Positions 45,851 to 52,765 of a stretch of 64,000 bases of DNA are shown here, in pieces (within the stretch, counting starts at the first letter, position 1; each line of letters opens with the position of its first letter). The DNA comes from Oceanirhabdus sp. W0125-5 (GTDB taxonomy: Bacteria; Bacillota; Clostridia; Clostridiales; Clostridiaceae): the NCBI RefSeq assembly GCF_027938815.1, contig NZ_CP115913.1, forward strand, positions 1,584,001-1,648,000, read 5' to 3'. Under the pieces are notes generated by a model that saw only the letters and a list, made by a program, of their open reading frames with translations, did no database searches and was not told the DNA's origin. Both the position numbers and the translations under genes were made by a program.

Positions 45851-46753
45851 ATGAAAAAGTTTATATTAAAATTTACTATATTTATAATTCTGTTCGTTGT
45901 GGTATTTCAGGTATTCATAGGTGCCACTGAAGAAAAATTATTAAAAGTTAATGGACCAAGCATGCAAATGCAGATAGAACGGAGTTTTAAAGATGTAATT
46001 AAAAAAGAATATAATATGATCATTCTTGGGAATTCCAGGATGTATAGAGGGGTAAATCCTGAGATGTTCGGTATAAGCGCTTATAATTTTTCTCATGATA
46101 ATGATACATATAATCAAATGTATTACAAACTCTTATATTTGGAGAAAGAAAATAAGTTACCAAAGGTAGTACTCTTAGGAACGGATTATTTTCAGTTCTC
46201 TTTTATATCAGATACAAGAAATTTTGTTTATAAGAGTCTTTTGGATAAAGAGTATATTAAGGATTACTCTTTTGATTTCAATAAATACATGAATATTAGA
46301 ATGACAACTTTACAGAAAAATCTTATTTTAAGAGTGGAGAGTATATTCAAAAATGAAAATGTAAATAGGCCATTTATGAGAGAAAATGGACAGTTTATCT
46401 ATCATGGAAAAGGGAGTCAAACAAAAACTTTTAATAGATCGAGTGAGATGAAGGATATACAGAAGGATTATTATGAAAAGATTTTAGAATTCTGTAGAGA
46501 TAAAAATATTAAAGTTATTGTTGTCATGCCTCCTTTAAGAAAGATAGAACTTGAGGATTATCAAGTTGATTATTTGAATGAGTTTAATAATTATATTAAT
46601 AAGAGTATAGGAGAAGAGGGAATATACTTGAACTATACTTATGATAAAAGATTCAACATTGATGATTTTTGGGATATAACCCATTTAGATAAAAAAGGAG
46701 CAGATAAATTCTCGAAGATGCTGTGGGATCGTTTAAAAATAAACTTTCCCTAA
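45851..46753 (+). CDS. SGNH-like membrane-anchored acetyltransferase partner of MBOAT
   Basis: The 300-residue protein has an N-terminal membrane anchor (about 6-26) and an extracellular domain. IILGNSRMYRGVNP carries a Ser in the GNS block I position, and DFWDITHLDKKGADKFS near the C terminus supplies the block V Asp-x-x-His, so a Ser-His-Asp triad like AlgX/AlgJ or DltD is likely. It should take acetyl from the MBOAT protein and place it on a polysaccharide. The 41 nt at 45799-45839 before it match 34 of 41 positions of sequence before the glycosyltransferase at 4688. Confidence 0.75.
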   Translation: MKKFILKFTIFIILFVVVFQVFIGATEEKLLKVNGPSMQMQIERSFKDVIKKEYNMIILGNSRMYRGVNPEMFGISAYNFSHDNDTYNQMYYKLLYLEKENKLPKVVLLGTDYFQFSFISDTRNFVYKSLLDKEYIKDYSFDFNKYMNIRMTTLQKNLILRVESIFKNENVNRPFMRENGQFIYHGKGSQTKTFNRSSEMKDIQKDYYEKILEFCRDKNIKVIVVMPPLRKIELEDYQVDYLNEFNNYINKSIGEEGIYLNYTYDKRFNIDDFWDITHLDKKGADKFSKMLWDRLKINFP

Positions 46754-46832
46754 AGTAGTTTCAAAAAGTGATAGAACCATTCACATTTTTGAAACAAAGG
46801 GTAAGTAATTTTTAAGCCGACCCTTAGGGAAA
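46745..46832 (+). ncRNA. Three-way-junction RNA candidate before the prenyltransferase gene
   Basis: TTTCCCTAA (46745-46753, including the upstream stop codon) pairs perfectly with TTAGGGAAA (46824-46832). Inside are a 13-bp hairpin with one bulged A (46758-46770 with 46782-46795) and a 4-bp helix GGGT/ACCC (46799-46802 with 46820-46823) whose loop ends AAGCCG. The prenyltransferase start is 25 nt after. It could be a cis-acting leader. I did not recognise a known riboswitch. Strand assumed. Confidence 0.45.
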
Positions 46833-46856
46833 ATATAAAGAAAGAGATTAAAGATT

Positions 46857-47717
46857 ATGGAGAAGATTAAAAGTTATTTAAAGCTTTTTAGGATTAAGCA
46901 ATGGATAAAAAATGGATTTGTATTCTGTGCACTGATTTTTTCAAGAAGTTTTACTCATACTGATAATATTTTACTAACAATAAAAGCCTTTATGGCATTT
47001 TGTATTGTATCATCTTTTGTGTACATAATAAATGATGCTTCAGATATTGAAAAGGATAGAATGCATCCAGTGAAAAAGAACAGACCTCTTGCAAGTGGAA
47101 AGGTTTCTCTTAAGGAAGGGTATATATTAGCAGTTGTTATGATATTCCTTGCATGTGGAATAAGCTATAGTGTTAATCCTTTACTATTAAATATAACTAT
47201 AGTATATGCTGTGTTAAACATAGTATATACATATAAACTTAAAAACATAGCAATATTGGATGTTATGAGCATAGCCACAGGGTTTATATTGAGAGTAGCA
47301 GCAGGTGCTGTAGCAATAGAAGTGAGACTTTCCAGTTGGATAATAATTTGTACAGGAGTCTTATCACTATACTTAGCCTTTGGAAAGAGAAAAAATGAAT
47401 TATACCTTCTAAAGGTAGGAGCAGGAACTCATAGAAAAACCCTCTCTCAATATAGTGAAGAATATGTGGATAGAATACTTCTTATGCTCCTTAGCTTGAC
47501 CATAATTACTTACATATTATATTGCATAGATGGAACAGATTACTCAAGGATGATATACACTATTCCTTTCGTTATATACGGAACTCTAAGATATGAGATG
47601 CTTTTAAGTAATAACAAAATGGGCGGAGCTCCAGAAGAAGTGTTTATTCAAGATAAACCCTTTTTGGTGAATATAATATTGTGGTTGGTTACTTGTTTGT
47701 GGGCAGTGACGCTTTAG
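46857..47717 (+). CDS. UbiA family prenyltransferase (decaprenyl-phosphate phosphoribosyltransferase-like)
   Basis: The 286-residue protein has about eight or nine membrane helices. The Asp-rich motif INDASDIEKDRMHPVKKNRPLASG matches the branch that includes mycobacterial DPPR synthase (Rv3806c), as does the start LFRIKQWIKNGFVF. That enzyme joins a polyprenyl phosphate with phosphoribosyl pyrophosphate to make a lipid-linked pentose. Here the product could feed envelope glycan synthesis. Other UbiA activities (quinone or heme prenylation) are less likely given the motif. The ribosome site is weak. Confidence 0.82.
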   Translation: MEKIKSYLKLFRIKQWIKNGFVFCALIFSRSFTHTDNILLTIKAFMAFCIVSSFVYIINDASDIEKDRMHPVKKNRPLASGKVSLKEGYILAVVMIFLACGISYSVNPLLLNITIVYAVLNIVYTYKLKNIAILDVMSIATGFILRVAAGAVAIEVRLSSWIIICTGVLSLYLAFGKRKNELYLLKVGAGTHRKTLSQYSEEYVDRILLMLLSLTIITYILYCIDGTDYSRMIYTIPFVIYGTLRYEMLLSNNKMGGAPEEVFIQDKPFLVNIILWLVTCLWAVTL

Positions 47718-47727
47718 AAAAAATATA

Positions 47728-48109
47728 ATTGAAAATTGAAAGTTGAAAGTGGAAAACGATGGATATTTCTCTACGAGAAATTTTGATTTTGTTGTTCTTT
47801 AGCTGATGAGAATTTACTCGTTTCATTTGAAATGAAACATTGTAGTTTAAAACGAATTTTATTGTAAATAGAAAATGAGAAAGTTATAAATAGGGTTTTG
47901 ACTTAGGTCAGAACCTTATTTTATTGGTTTTAAAACGATGAGATTATGCTATTTTACCTTTAGTATAACATTACATTATGAATACAATATTTTATCTAAA
48001 GATAAAATGAGTAAAAGTTTATTATTCTATAGAACAATAAAATGTAGTTTCTGCCATGAAGCAGAAACATCCTACGTTTTCCATTTTCCATTTTCAATTT
48101 TCCGTTTGT
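47728..48109 (+). repeat. Nested-palindrome intergenic repeat, copy E (composite of two)
   Basis: A left part with a GGAAAACG arm, TTTCTC/GAGAAA and TTTACTCGTTTCAT/ATGAAACATTGTAG (47728-47846) is followed by GGTTTTGACTTAGGTCAGAACC and TTATTTTATTG (47894-47928), which looks like the start of another copy, then a full right part (TACAATATTTTATC, GATAAAATGAGTAAA, hairpin TTTCTGC/GCAGAAA, arm). It seems to be two copies fused, both incomplete. The region before the polymerase gene holds nothing else except the LexA-like promoter. Confidence 0.75.
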
Positions 48110-48134
48110 TTTATATTTTTCTTCGCTGGAATAA

Positions 48135-48155
48135 GAACCTAAGTTCGTGTATAAT
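48135..48155 (+). promoter_or_regulatory. LexA/DinR-type operator and -10 of the Y-family polymerase gene
   Basis: GAAC-CTAA-GTTC (48135-48146), a perfect inverted repeat of the type bound by Gram-positive LexA (GAACnnnnGTTC), overlaps the spacer just before TATAAT (48150-48155). Binding there would block the promoter until SOS induction. The gene starts 40 nt further on. Confidence 0.7.
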
Positions 48156-48194
48156 ATATAAATAGGGAGAAAATTTATAAGGGTGGTTGTTTTT

Positions 48195-49532
48195 ATGAGT
48201 TATGCAAGTTTTGATAACATTAAGGATAATAGATATAGAAATAATAAATATGAAGATGATTTGTTTTTTAAAAAGAACAGTAAAAATAGAATAATATTTC
48301 ATATAGATGCTAACTCTGCATTTTTATCTTGGGAAGCGGTATATAGGTTGCAGCATGGGGAGGATGTGGATTTAAGAGAAATACCTTCGGTTGTGGGAGG
48401 TGATCCTAAATCCAGGCATGGAATAGTTTTAGCGAAATCTATTCCAGCTAAAAAATATGGAATTAAAACGGGAGAATCTTTAATGGAGTCAAGGATAAAA
48501 TGTCCAAAGCTTACTGTGGTTCCACCTAGATTTCATATTTATATTAAGAGCAGTAATGCTATGTTTGATATTTTTAGTGAGTATACACCTATAATACAAA
48601 GATATTCAATTGATGAATGTTTTTTAGATGTAAGTGAAAATGAAGAGGCTAAAAAAGACCCATATGCACTTGCAATAAAGATTAAGGAAAGAATAAAAGA
48701 GGAACTGGGATTTACAGTGAGTATAGGAGTCTCCAATAATAAACTTTTAGCAAAGATGGGGTCAGAACTTAAGAAACCAGATGCAGCTACAACGCTTTTT
48801 CCTCATGAGATTGAGAACAAGCTTTGGCCATTGCCTGTGAGGGAATTATTTATGGTAGGTAGGGCAACAGAGAAAAAATTAAAAACTATTGGAATTAATA
48901 CTATTGGTGAATTGGCACAGTGTGAGATTGGTGTACTTAAAGAAAGAATGAAAAGTCATGGAGAATTAGTTTGGAAATATGCAAATGGTATAGATAATTC
49001 TTTAGTAAGAAGAGAAAACTATATAGAGATGAAGGGTTTAGGAAATTCCACTACCATATCATTTGATGTTGATAATAAAGAAGAAGCTCATATGGTACTG
49101 ATGTCTTTAGTTGAAACTTGTAGTATGAGACTTAGAGATTCAGGAAATATATGCAAGTGTATAACGGTTTCAATAAGAAATAGCGAGTTTATGAATTATA
49201 GTCATCAGAGGGTTCTGTCATATGAAACTAATTGTACAGATGAGATATATAAAGAAGTGATAAGGTTGTTTGATGATATGTGGAAAGGTGAAGCTATAAG
49301 GCATCTTGGAATACGATTATCACATCTGTCGTCAGCGAAGAATCGTCAATTAACATTATTTGATTATAAAGATATAAAGAAAAAAGAAAATCTTGATTCG
49401 GTAATTGATGATATAAGGATAAAATATGGAACAGGTTCTGTTGTTAGAGCTAAGTTTATTCATAGTGGACTTAAGCCAATACGTGGAGGAGCAGGAGCGG
49501 AAAGCTACCCAGTGATGAGCAGCATACTGTAG
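48195..49532 (+). CDS. dinB: Y-family DNA polymerase (Pol IV/DinB-like)
   Basis: The 445-residue protein has a palm with FHIDANSAFLSWEAVYRL (metal Asp), the SIDECFLDVS motif with the catalytic Asp-Glu pair, IGVSNNKLLAKMGSELKKP, helix-hairpin-helix thumb residues GRATEKKLKTIGINTIGEL and a little-finger domain. RQLTLFDYK near the C terminus matches the beta-clamp binding motif QLxLF. An extra N-terminal stretch of about 30 residues precedes the palm. ATG 48195 lies 8-9 nt after AAGGGTGG; an in-frame GTG is at 48183. The LexA-like box shows it belongs to the SOS response. Confidence 0.93.
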   Translation: MSYASFDNIKDNRYRNNKYEDDLFFKKNSKNRIIFHIDANSAFLSWEAVYRLQHGEDVDLREIPSVVGGDPKSRHGIVLAKSIPAKKYGIKTGESLMESRIKCPKLTVVPPRFHIYIKSSNAMFDIFSEYTPIIQRYSIDECFLDVSENEEAKKDPYALAIKIKERIKEELGFTVSIGVSNNKLLAKMGSELKKPDAATTLFPHEIENKLWPLPVRELFMVGRATEKKLKTIGINTIGELAQCEIGVLKERMKSHGELVWKYANGIDNSLVRRENYIEMKGLGNSTTISFDVDNKEEAHMVLMSLVETCSMRLRDSGNICKCITVSIRNSEFMNYSHQRVLSYETNCTDEIYKEVIRLFDDMWKGEAIRHLGIRLSHLSSAKNRQLTLFDYKDIKKKENLDSVIDDIRIKYGTGSVVRAKFIHSGLKPIRGGAGAESYPVMSSIL

Positions 49533-49683
49533 TATGCCATAGTGACATAAATGTCGAAAAATGTTATTATATACTAAAGAGATTCAATTTATAAGTCTTT
49601 TGAATAATAATATAATTAAATTACTTGCGTGAATTAAACTTTGAAAAAAGTTATCTATAAAAATGAATAAGGGGGAACTTTAG

Positions 49684-50538
49684 ATGGAAAAAATAGCAAT
49701 AATTACTGATAGTGCGTGTGACCTTACAAATAATATAATAGATGCGTTTAATATAAATGTACTGCCCTTTAGAATTATATATAAAGATAGAGAATATAGA
49801 GATGGGGTTGATATAGATCCAGAATATGTATATAATTCTCTAAAAACTGAGCAGCCAACAACTTCTCTTCCATCCATGCAGGATATGTATACACTTTATG
49901 AAAGATTGGTTTATGAAGGATATACCCATGCTATTGCAATAACATTGTCTAGTGGACTTTCAGGTGTGTTTAATGCATTGAAACTTGTTAGTCATGAATA
50001 TAAAGATAAAATTCAGAGCTGTATCTATGATTCAAAAAGTATCTCTCTTGGAGAAGGAGCAATTCTTCAGGAGGTAGGCAAAATGGTGAAAGATGGAGTG
50101 AAGTTTGATGATATAGTAAATGAACTTCCTAATCTGAGAAGTAAAATTAAATTATTTTTTGTTTTTGAAACACTTGAGTATCTTATAAGAGGTGGAAGAA
50201 TAGGAAAAGTCTCAGGTACAATAGGAGAATTGCTTAATATTAAGCCTATAGTATCTGTAGGGGATGATGGAAAGTATTTTACTTATGCTAAAGTTAGAGG
50301 AAGAAAACAATCCCTAAAGAAAATAATAGACATTGGAAAAGAAATGATAGATAAGAACTGTAAAATATGTATTATGGATGGTCAAGCAAAAGCAGAAGCT
50401 GAGAAAATATATAAGAGTATTAAAGAATACAGTGATAAATTAAACAAAGGATGCGTTGAACTTTTAGGAACAATCAGCCCTGTTGCAGGGGTGCATAGTG
50501 GACCAGGGTTTGTTGGGATAGGAGCGATAGAACTTTAA
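49684..50538 (+). CDS. DegV family fatty-acid-binding protein
   Basis: The 284-residue protein has the DegV signatures KIAIITDSACDLTNN at the start, TTSLPSMQDM, ITLSSGLSGVFNA and LEYLIRGGRIGKVSG. DegV/FakB proteins bind a fatty acid in a buried pocket and present it to the kinase FakA. No fakA gene is in the window; clostridia often carry several DegV paralogues. GGGGG precedes the ATG. Confidence 0.9.
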   Translation: MEKIAIITDSACDLTNNIIDAFNINVLPFRIIYKDREYRDGVDIDPEYVYNSLKTEQPTTSLPSMQDMYTLYERLVYEGYTHAIAITLSSGLSGVFNALKLVSHEYKDKIQSCIYDSKSISLGEGAILQEVGKMVKDGVKFDDIVNELPNLRSKIKLFFVFETLEYLIRGGRIGKVSGTIGELLNIKPIVSVGDDGKYFTYAKVRGRKQSLKKIIDIGKEMIDKNCKICIMDGQAKAEAEKIYKSIKEYSDKLNKGCVELLGTISPVAGVHSGPGFVGIGAIEL

Positions 50539-50542
50539 ACCG

Positions 50543-50978
50543 TAATGGATAATGGATAATGTACAATGGAGAATGAAGGACATTTCTCTTCGAGAAATTT
50601 TAATCTTCTTGTTCTTTAGATAATGTGATGTTACTTGTTTCATTTGGAATGAAACATTGTATTTTAAATAAATAGTTTTGTCTTTAGAAAATAATTAAAA
50701 GATTACGATAGAATAAAAGTTTAAAATGTAATAGAAGATTAATTAAAAACAAAAAAAAGTTGGTGACAAGTTATTAAATGTCACCAACTTTTTTGTTTTA
50801 TTCTAAAAGATTGAGTAATAGTGAAGTGTTAAGAAAAATAGTTGTATTACAAATACAATATTTTATCGAAGATAAAATGAGTAAAATCACTTAGTCTAAA
50901 GAACAATAAAATAAAGGTTCTGCCCACAAAGGCAGAACCATCAATCATTATACATTATCAATTATACATTATACATTT
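50543..50978 (+). repeat. Nested-palindrome intergenic repeat, copy F (interrupted)
   Basis: The left part (50543-50664) has an ATAATG-type arm, TTTCTC/GAGAAA and GTTTCAT/ATGAAACATTGTA. The right part (about 50840-50978) has TACAATATTTTATC/GATAAAATGAGTAAA, GGTTCTGCC/GGCAGAACC and the second arm. Between them lie about 175 nt including a strong terminator. It begins 5 nt after the degV stop. Confidence 0.8.
50753..50795. terminator. Intrinsic terminator inside repeat copy F
   Basis: A perfect 16-bp stem (50753-50768 with 50779-50794) with a 10-nt loop has A and T runs on the two sides, so it could work in both directions: for degV and for the convergent gene at 51034. Confidence 0.85.
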
Positions 50979-51033
50979 GATTTTAATTTTTTATTCAAAG
51001 AGTCTTCTAAAGCTCCCATCATGACTCTCTATT

Positions 51034-52071
51034 CTAAAGATCCAAAGCAAGATATTCGTCTTTAATCCAATTCATCTTTTTCATTATATAATAAAATCCA
51101 AGTGTCAATAAGGCTGGTGCGATTATCTGCATTATTAGAATCATAGCTAACAATTGTCCAGGTGGTGTTGTTGAGCTCATTGAAGCCCATGTACCAAATT
51201 GACCTACTAATCCGCTTGTACCCATTCCAGCACCTAATTTGTTATTTGTCATTTGTAATACGTAAGTTGATATAGGACCAAGTATTGCACCTGCAAGTAT
51301 TGGCGGTATCCATATTTGAGGCTTCTTAACTATGTTAGGAACTTGTAACATTGAGGTTCCAAGTCCTTGTGAAATTAAACCTCCAACTCCATTGACTCTA
51401 TAACTCATAACAGCAAATCCAACCATTTGAGCACAACAGCCAACTGTAGCTGCTCCAGCTGCTAAACCATCCATTCCAAGTGAAATTGCAATTGCCGCAC
51501 TGCTTATAGGGGCAGTTAAGAACATTCCCATTAAAGCTGCAACAAGAATACCCATTGGAATAGGGTGGAGTTTTGTTGTTACATCAATTACATTTCCAAG
51601 ATAGAGCATAAATTCAGAGATAGGTGGTCCAACAAATTTTCCTGCTAAGGAACCTAATATTATAGTAGTCATTGGAACTACAACAATATCTACTTTTGTT
51701 TTACCACTCACTAAATTTCCGAATTCAGCACCAACTACAGCAGCGACAAAGGCTCCAACAGGTCCTCCCAGAGAGTACCCGAATGCTCCGGTGGCTACTG
51801 ATGAGAAAATTACTAAAGGAGGCATTTTAAAACCATAAGCTATTGCACATCCTATAGCAGCTCCAACAACAGGAGATTTTGCTCCTATTATTGCTGAAAA
51901 TTCTTTAAGAAATCCTAAATAAGGTATTTGAGATAACTGTGATAAAATTAATCCAATAATTAATGAAGAAAATAAACCTAAGGCCATAAAACTTAAACCT
52001 GTTATAAAATATCTATTCAGGATATTCTTAAAGAAATTAGAACCTGAATTAATTTCAGATTTGTTATTCAT
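51034..52071 (-). CDS. PfoR-like PTS EIIC family membrane protein
   Basis: The 345-residue protein is almost entirely membrane helices (about ten) rich in Gly and Ala, with AIIGAKSPVVGAAIGCAIAYG, GGPVGAFVAAVVGAEFGNLVSGKTKVDI and STTPPGQLLAMILIMQ. This matches the PTS_EIIC_2 family that includes clostridial PfoR, once described as a regulator of perfringolysin O. No EIIA, EIIB or toxin gene is adjacent, so its substrate is unknown and the regulatory role should not be assumed. I chose the start at 52071 because AAGGAGGGA lies just upstream; the longer frame to 52113 contains that site. Confidence 0.75.
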   Translation of the reverse strand: MNNKSEINSGSNFFKNILNRYFITGLSFMALGLFSSLIIGLILSQLSQIPYLGFLKEFSAIIGAKSPVVGAAIGCAIAYGFKMPPLVIFSSVATGAFGYSLGGPVGAFVAAVVGAEFGNLVSGKTKVDIVVVPMTTIILGSLAGKFVGPPISEFMLYLGNVIDVTTKLHPIPMGILVAALMGMFLTAPISSAAIAISLGMDGLAAGAATVGCCAQMVGFAVMSYRVNGVGGLISQGLGTSMLQVPNIVKKPQIWIPPILAGAILGPISTYVLQMTNNKLGAGMGTSGLVGQFGTWASMSSTTPPGQLLAMILIMQIIAPALLTLGFYYIMKKMNWIKDEYLALDL

Positions 52072-52196
52072 AAAATCCCTCCTTCTTATTAAAAAAGAAC
52101 AAGTAATATACACAGCTGTATATACACTAAAAGTATAACAAGGTTTTCTATAGTAGTAAAGAAAAAAATATCTACTAAAAAAAAATTAAAAAAATA

Positions 52197-52225
52197 TGCA
52201 ACTAAAATTTATATGTCCACGTATT
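52197..52225 (+). promoter_or_regulatory. ECF-type promoter-like repeat 1 of 4
   Basis: TGCAAC (52197-52202), then TAAAATTT, and CGTATT (from 52220) after a 17-nt gap, followed by TATATATGTGT. The TGCAAC/CGTA pair with 16-17 nt between looks like promoters of extracytoplasmic-function sigma factors. It points to the S-layer genes. Confidence 0.5.
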
Positions 52226-52302
52226 TATATATGTGTTCCAAAGAATAGGAAAAACAATTATAATTAAGTAAAAAGAAAAAAATAAAAAAGTTTATAAAAA
52301 AG

Positions 52303-52330
52303 TGCAACTAAAATTTAAATTGCTCGTATT
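52303..52330 (+). promoter_or_regulatory. ECF-type promoter-like repeat 2 of 4
   Basis: TGCAAC (52303-52308) and CGTATT (52325-52330) are 16 nt apart, followed by TATAAATGTGTGAA. It is preceded by AAAAAAG runs like the other copies. It lies 106 nt after repeat 1. Confidence 0.55.
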
Positions 52331-52409
52331 TATAAATGTGTGAAAAAACAACAAAAAGAATCATTATTAAAGAGGTTTCAAAAAAGTTTTAAAAAAAGTT
52401 TAAAAAAAG

Positions 52410-52438
52410 TGCAACTAAAATTTAAGGCTTAACGTATT
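52410..52438 (+). promoter_or_regulatory. ECF-type promoter-like repeat 3 of 4
   Basis: TGCAAC (52410-52415) and CGTATT (52433-52438) are 17 nt apart, followed by TAATAATGTGTGAA. It lies 107 nt after repeat 2. Confidence 0.55.
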
Positions 52439-52505
52439 TAATAATGTGTGAAGAAAGTAAGAAAAAGTAGCTTTCTAAGAAATTAAAAAAAAAAATTAAA
52501 AAAAT

Positions 52506-52533
52506 TGCAACCAAAATTGAATTGCTTCGTTAT
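52506..52533 (+). promoter_or_regulatory. ECF-type promoter-like repeat 4 of 4
   Basis: TGCAAC (52506-52511) and CGTTAT (from 52528) are 16 nt apart; this copy has diverged most (CCAAAATTGA after the first motif). It lies 96 nt after repeat 3. Confidence 0.45.
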
Positions 52534-52588
52534 TTATTATGTATAGACAATAATCACCCAATGATTATAATCAGAGTGATATTAAGTG

Positions 52589-52618
52589 TTGACTTAAAAT
52601 GGATATGTAATATATAAT
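52589..52618 (+). promoter_or_regulatory. Sigma-A promoter of the S-layer operon
   Basis: TTGACT (52589-52594) and TATAAT (52613-52618) are 18 nt apart, giving a 5' UTR of about 140 nt. A second overlapping TATAAT begins at 52618. Confidence 0.65.
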
Positions 52619-52632
52619 ATAATGAGCATGAT

Positions 52633-52686
52633 ATTCCTATAATGGGATAATAATGACTTGCATCAGTTGAATGCAACGGTAGGAAT
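52633..52686 (+). promoter_or_regulatory. Stem-loop in the 5' UTR of the S-layer operon
   Basis: ATTCCTA (52633-52639) pairs with TAGGAAT (52680-52686), enclosing a hairpin TTGCAT/ATGCAA (52658-52663 with 52671-52676). A stem at the start of a transcript for an abundant protein commonly stabilises the mRNA; that role is inference. Confidence 0.5.
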
Positions 52687-52765
52687 GGTTGACAATTGGT
52701 ACAAGCTATTATAGACATGCTAACCAAAATAAACAAATATATATTTAAAACAGGAGGGGACTACG

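Noticed and set aside
47938..48165. A 75-codon frame inside repeat copy E
   Set aside because: It lies across the fused repeat, has no ribosome site, and the translation is low-complexity and not shared by other copies.
51034..52071. Calling the PfoR-like protein a toxin regulator
   Set aside because: There is no toxin gene nearby and the protein looks like a PTS EIIC-type transporter; a regulatory role is not supported by this sequence.
52672..52706. A fifth TGCAAC box and a TTGACA at 52689 as additional promoters
   Set aside because: TGCAAC here is part of the 5'-UTR hairpin and has no CGTA partner at the right distance; TTGACA lacks a good -10 at 16-18 nt.
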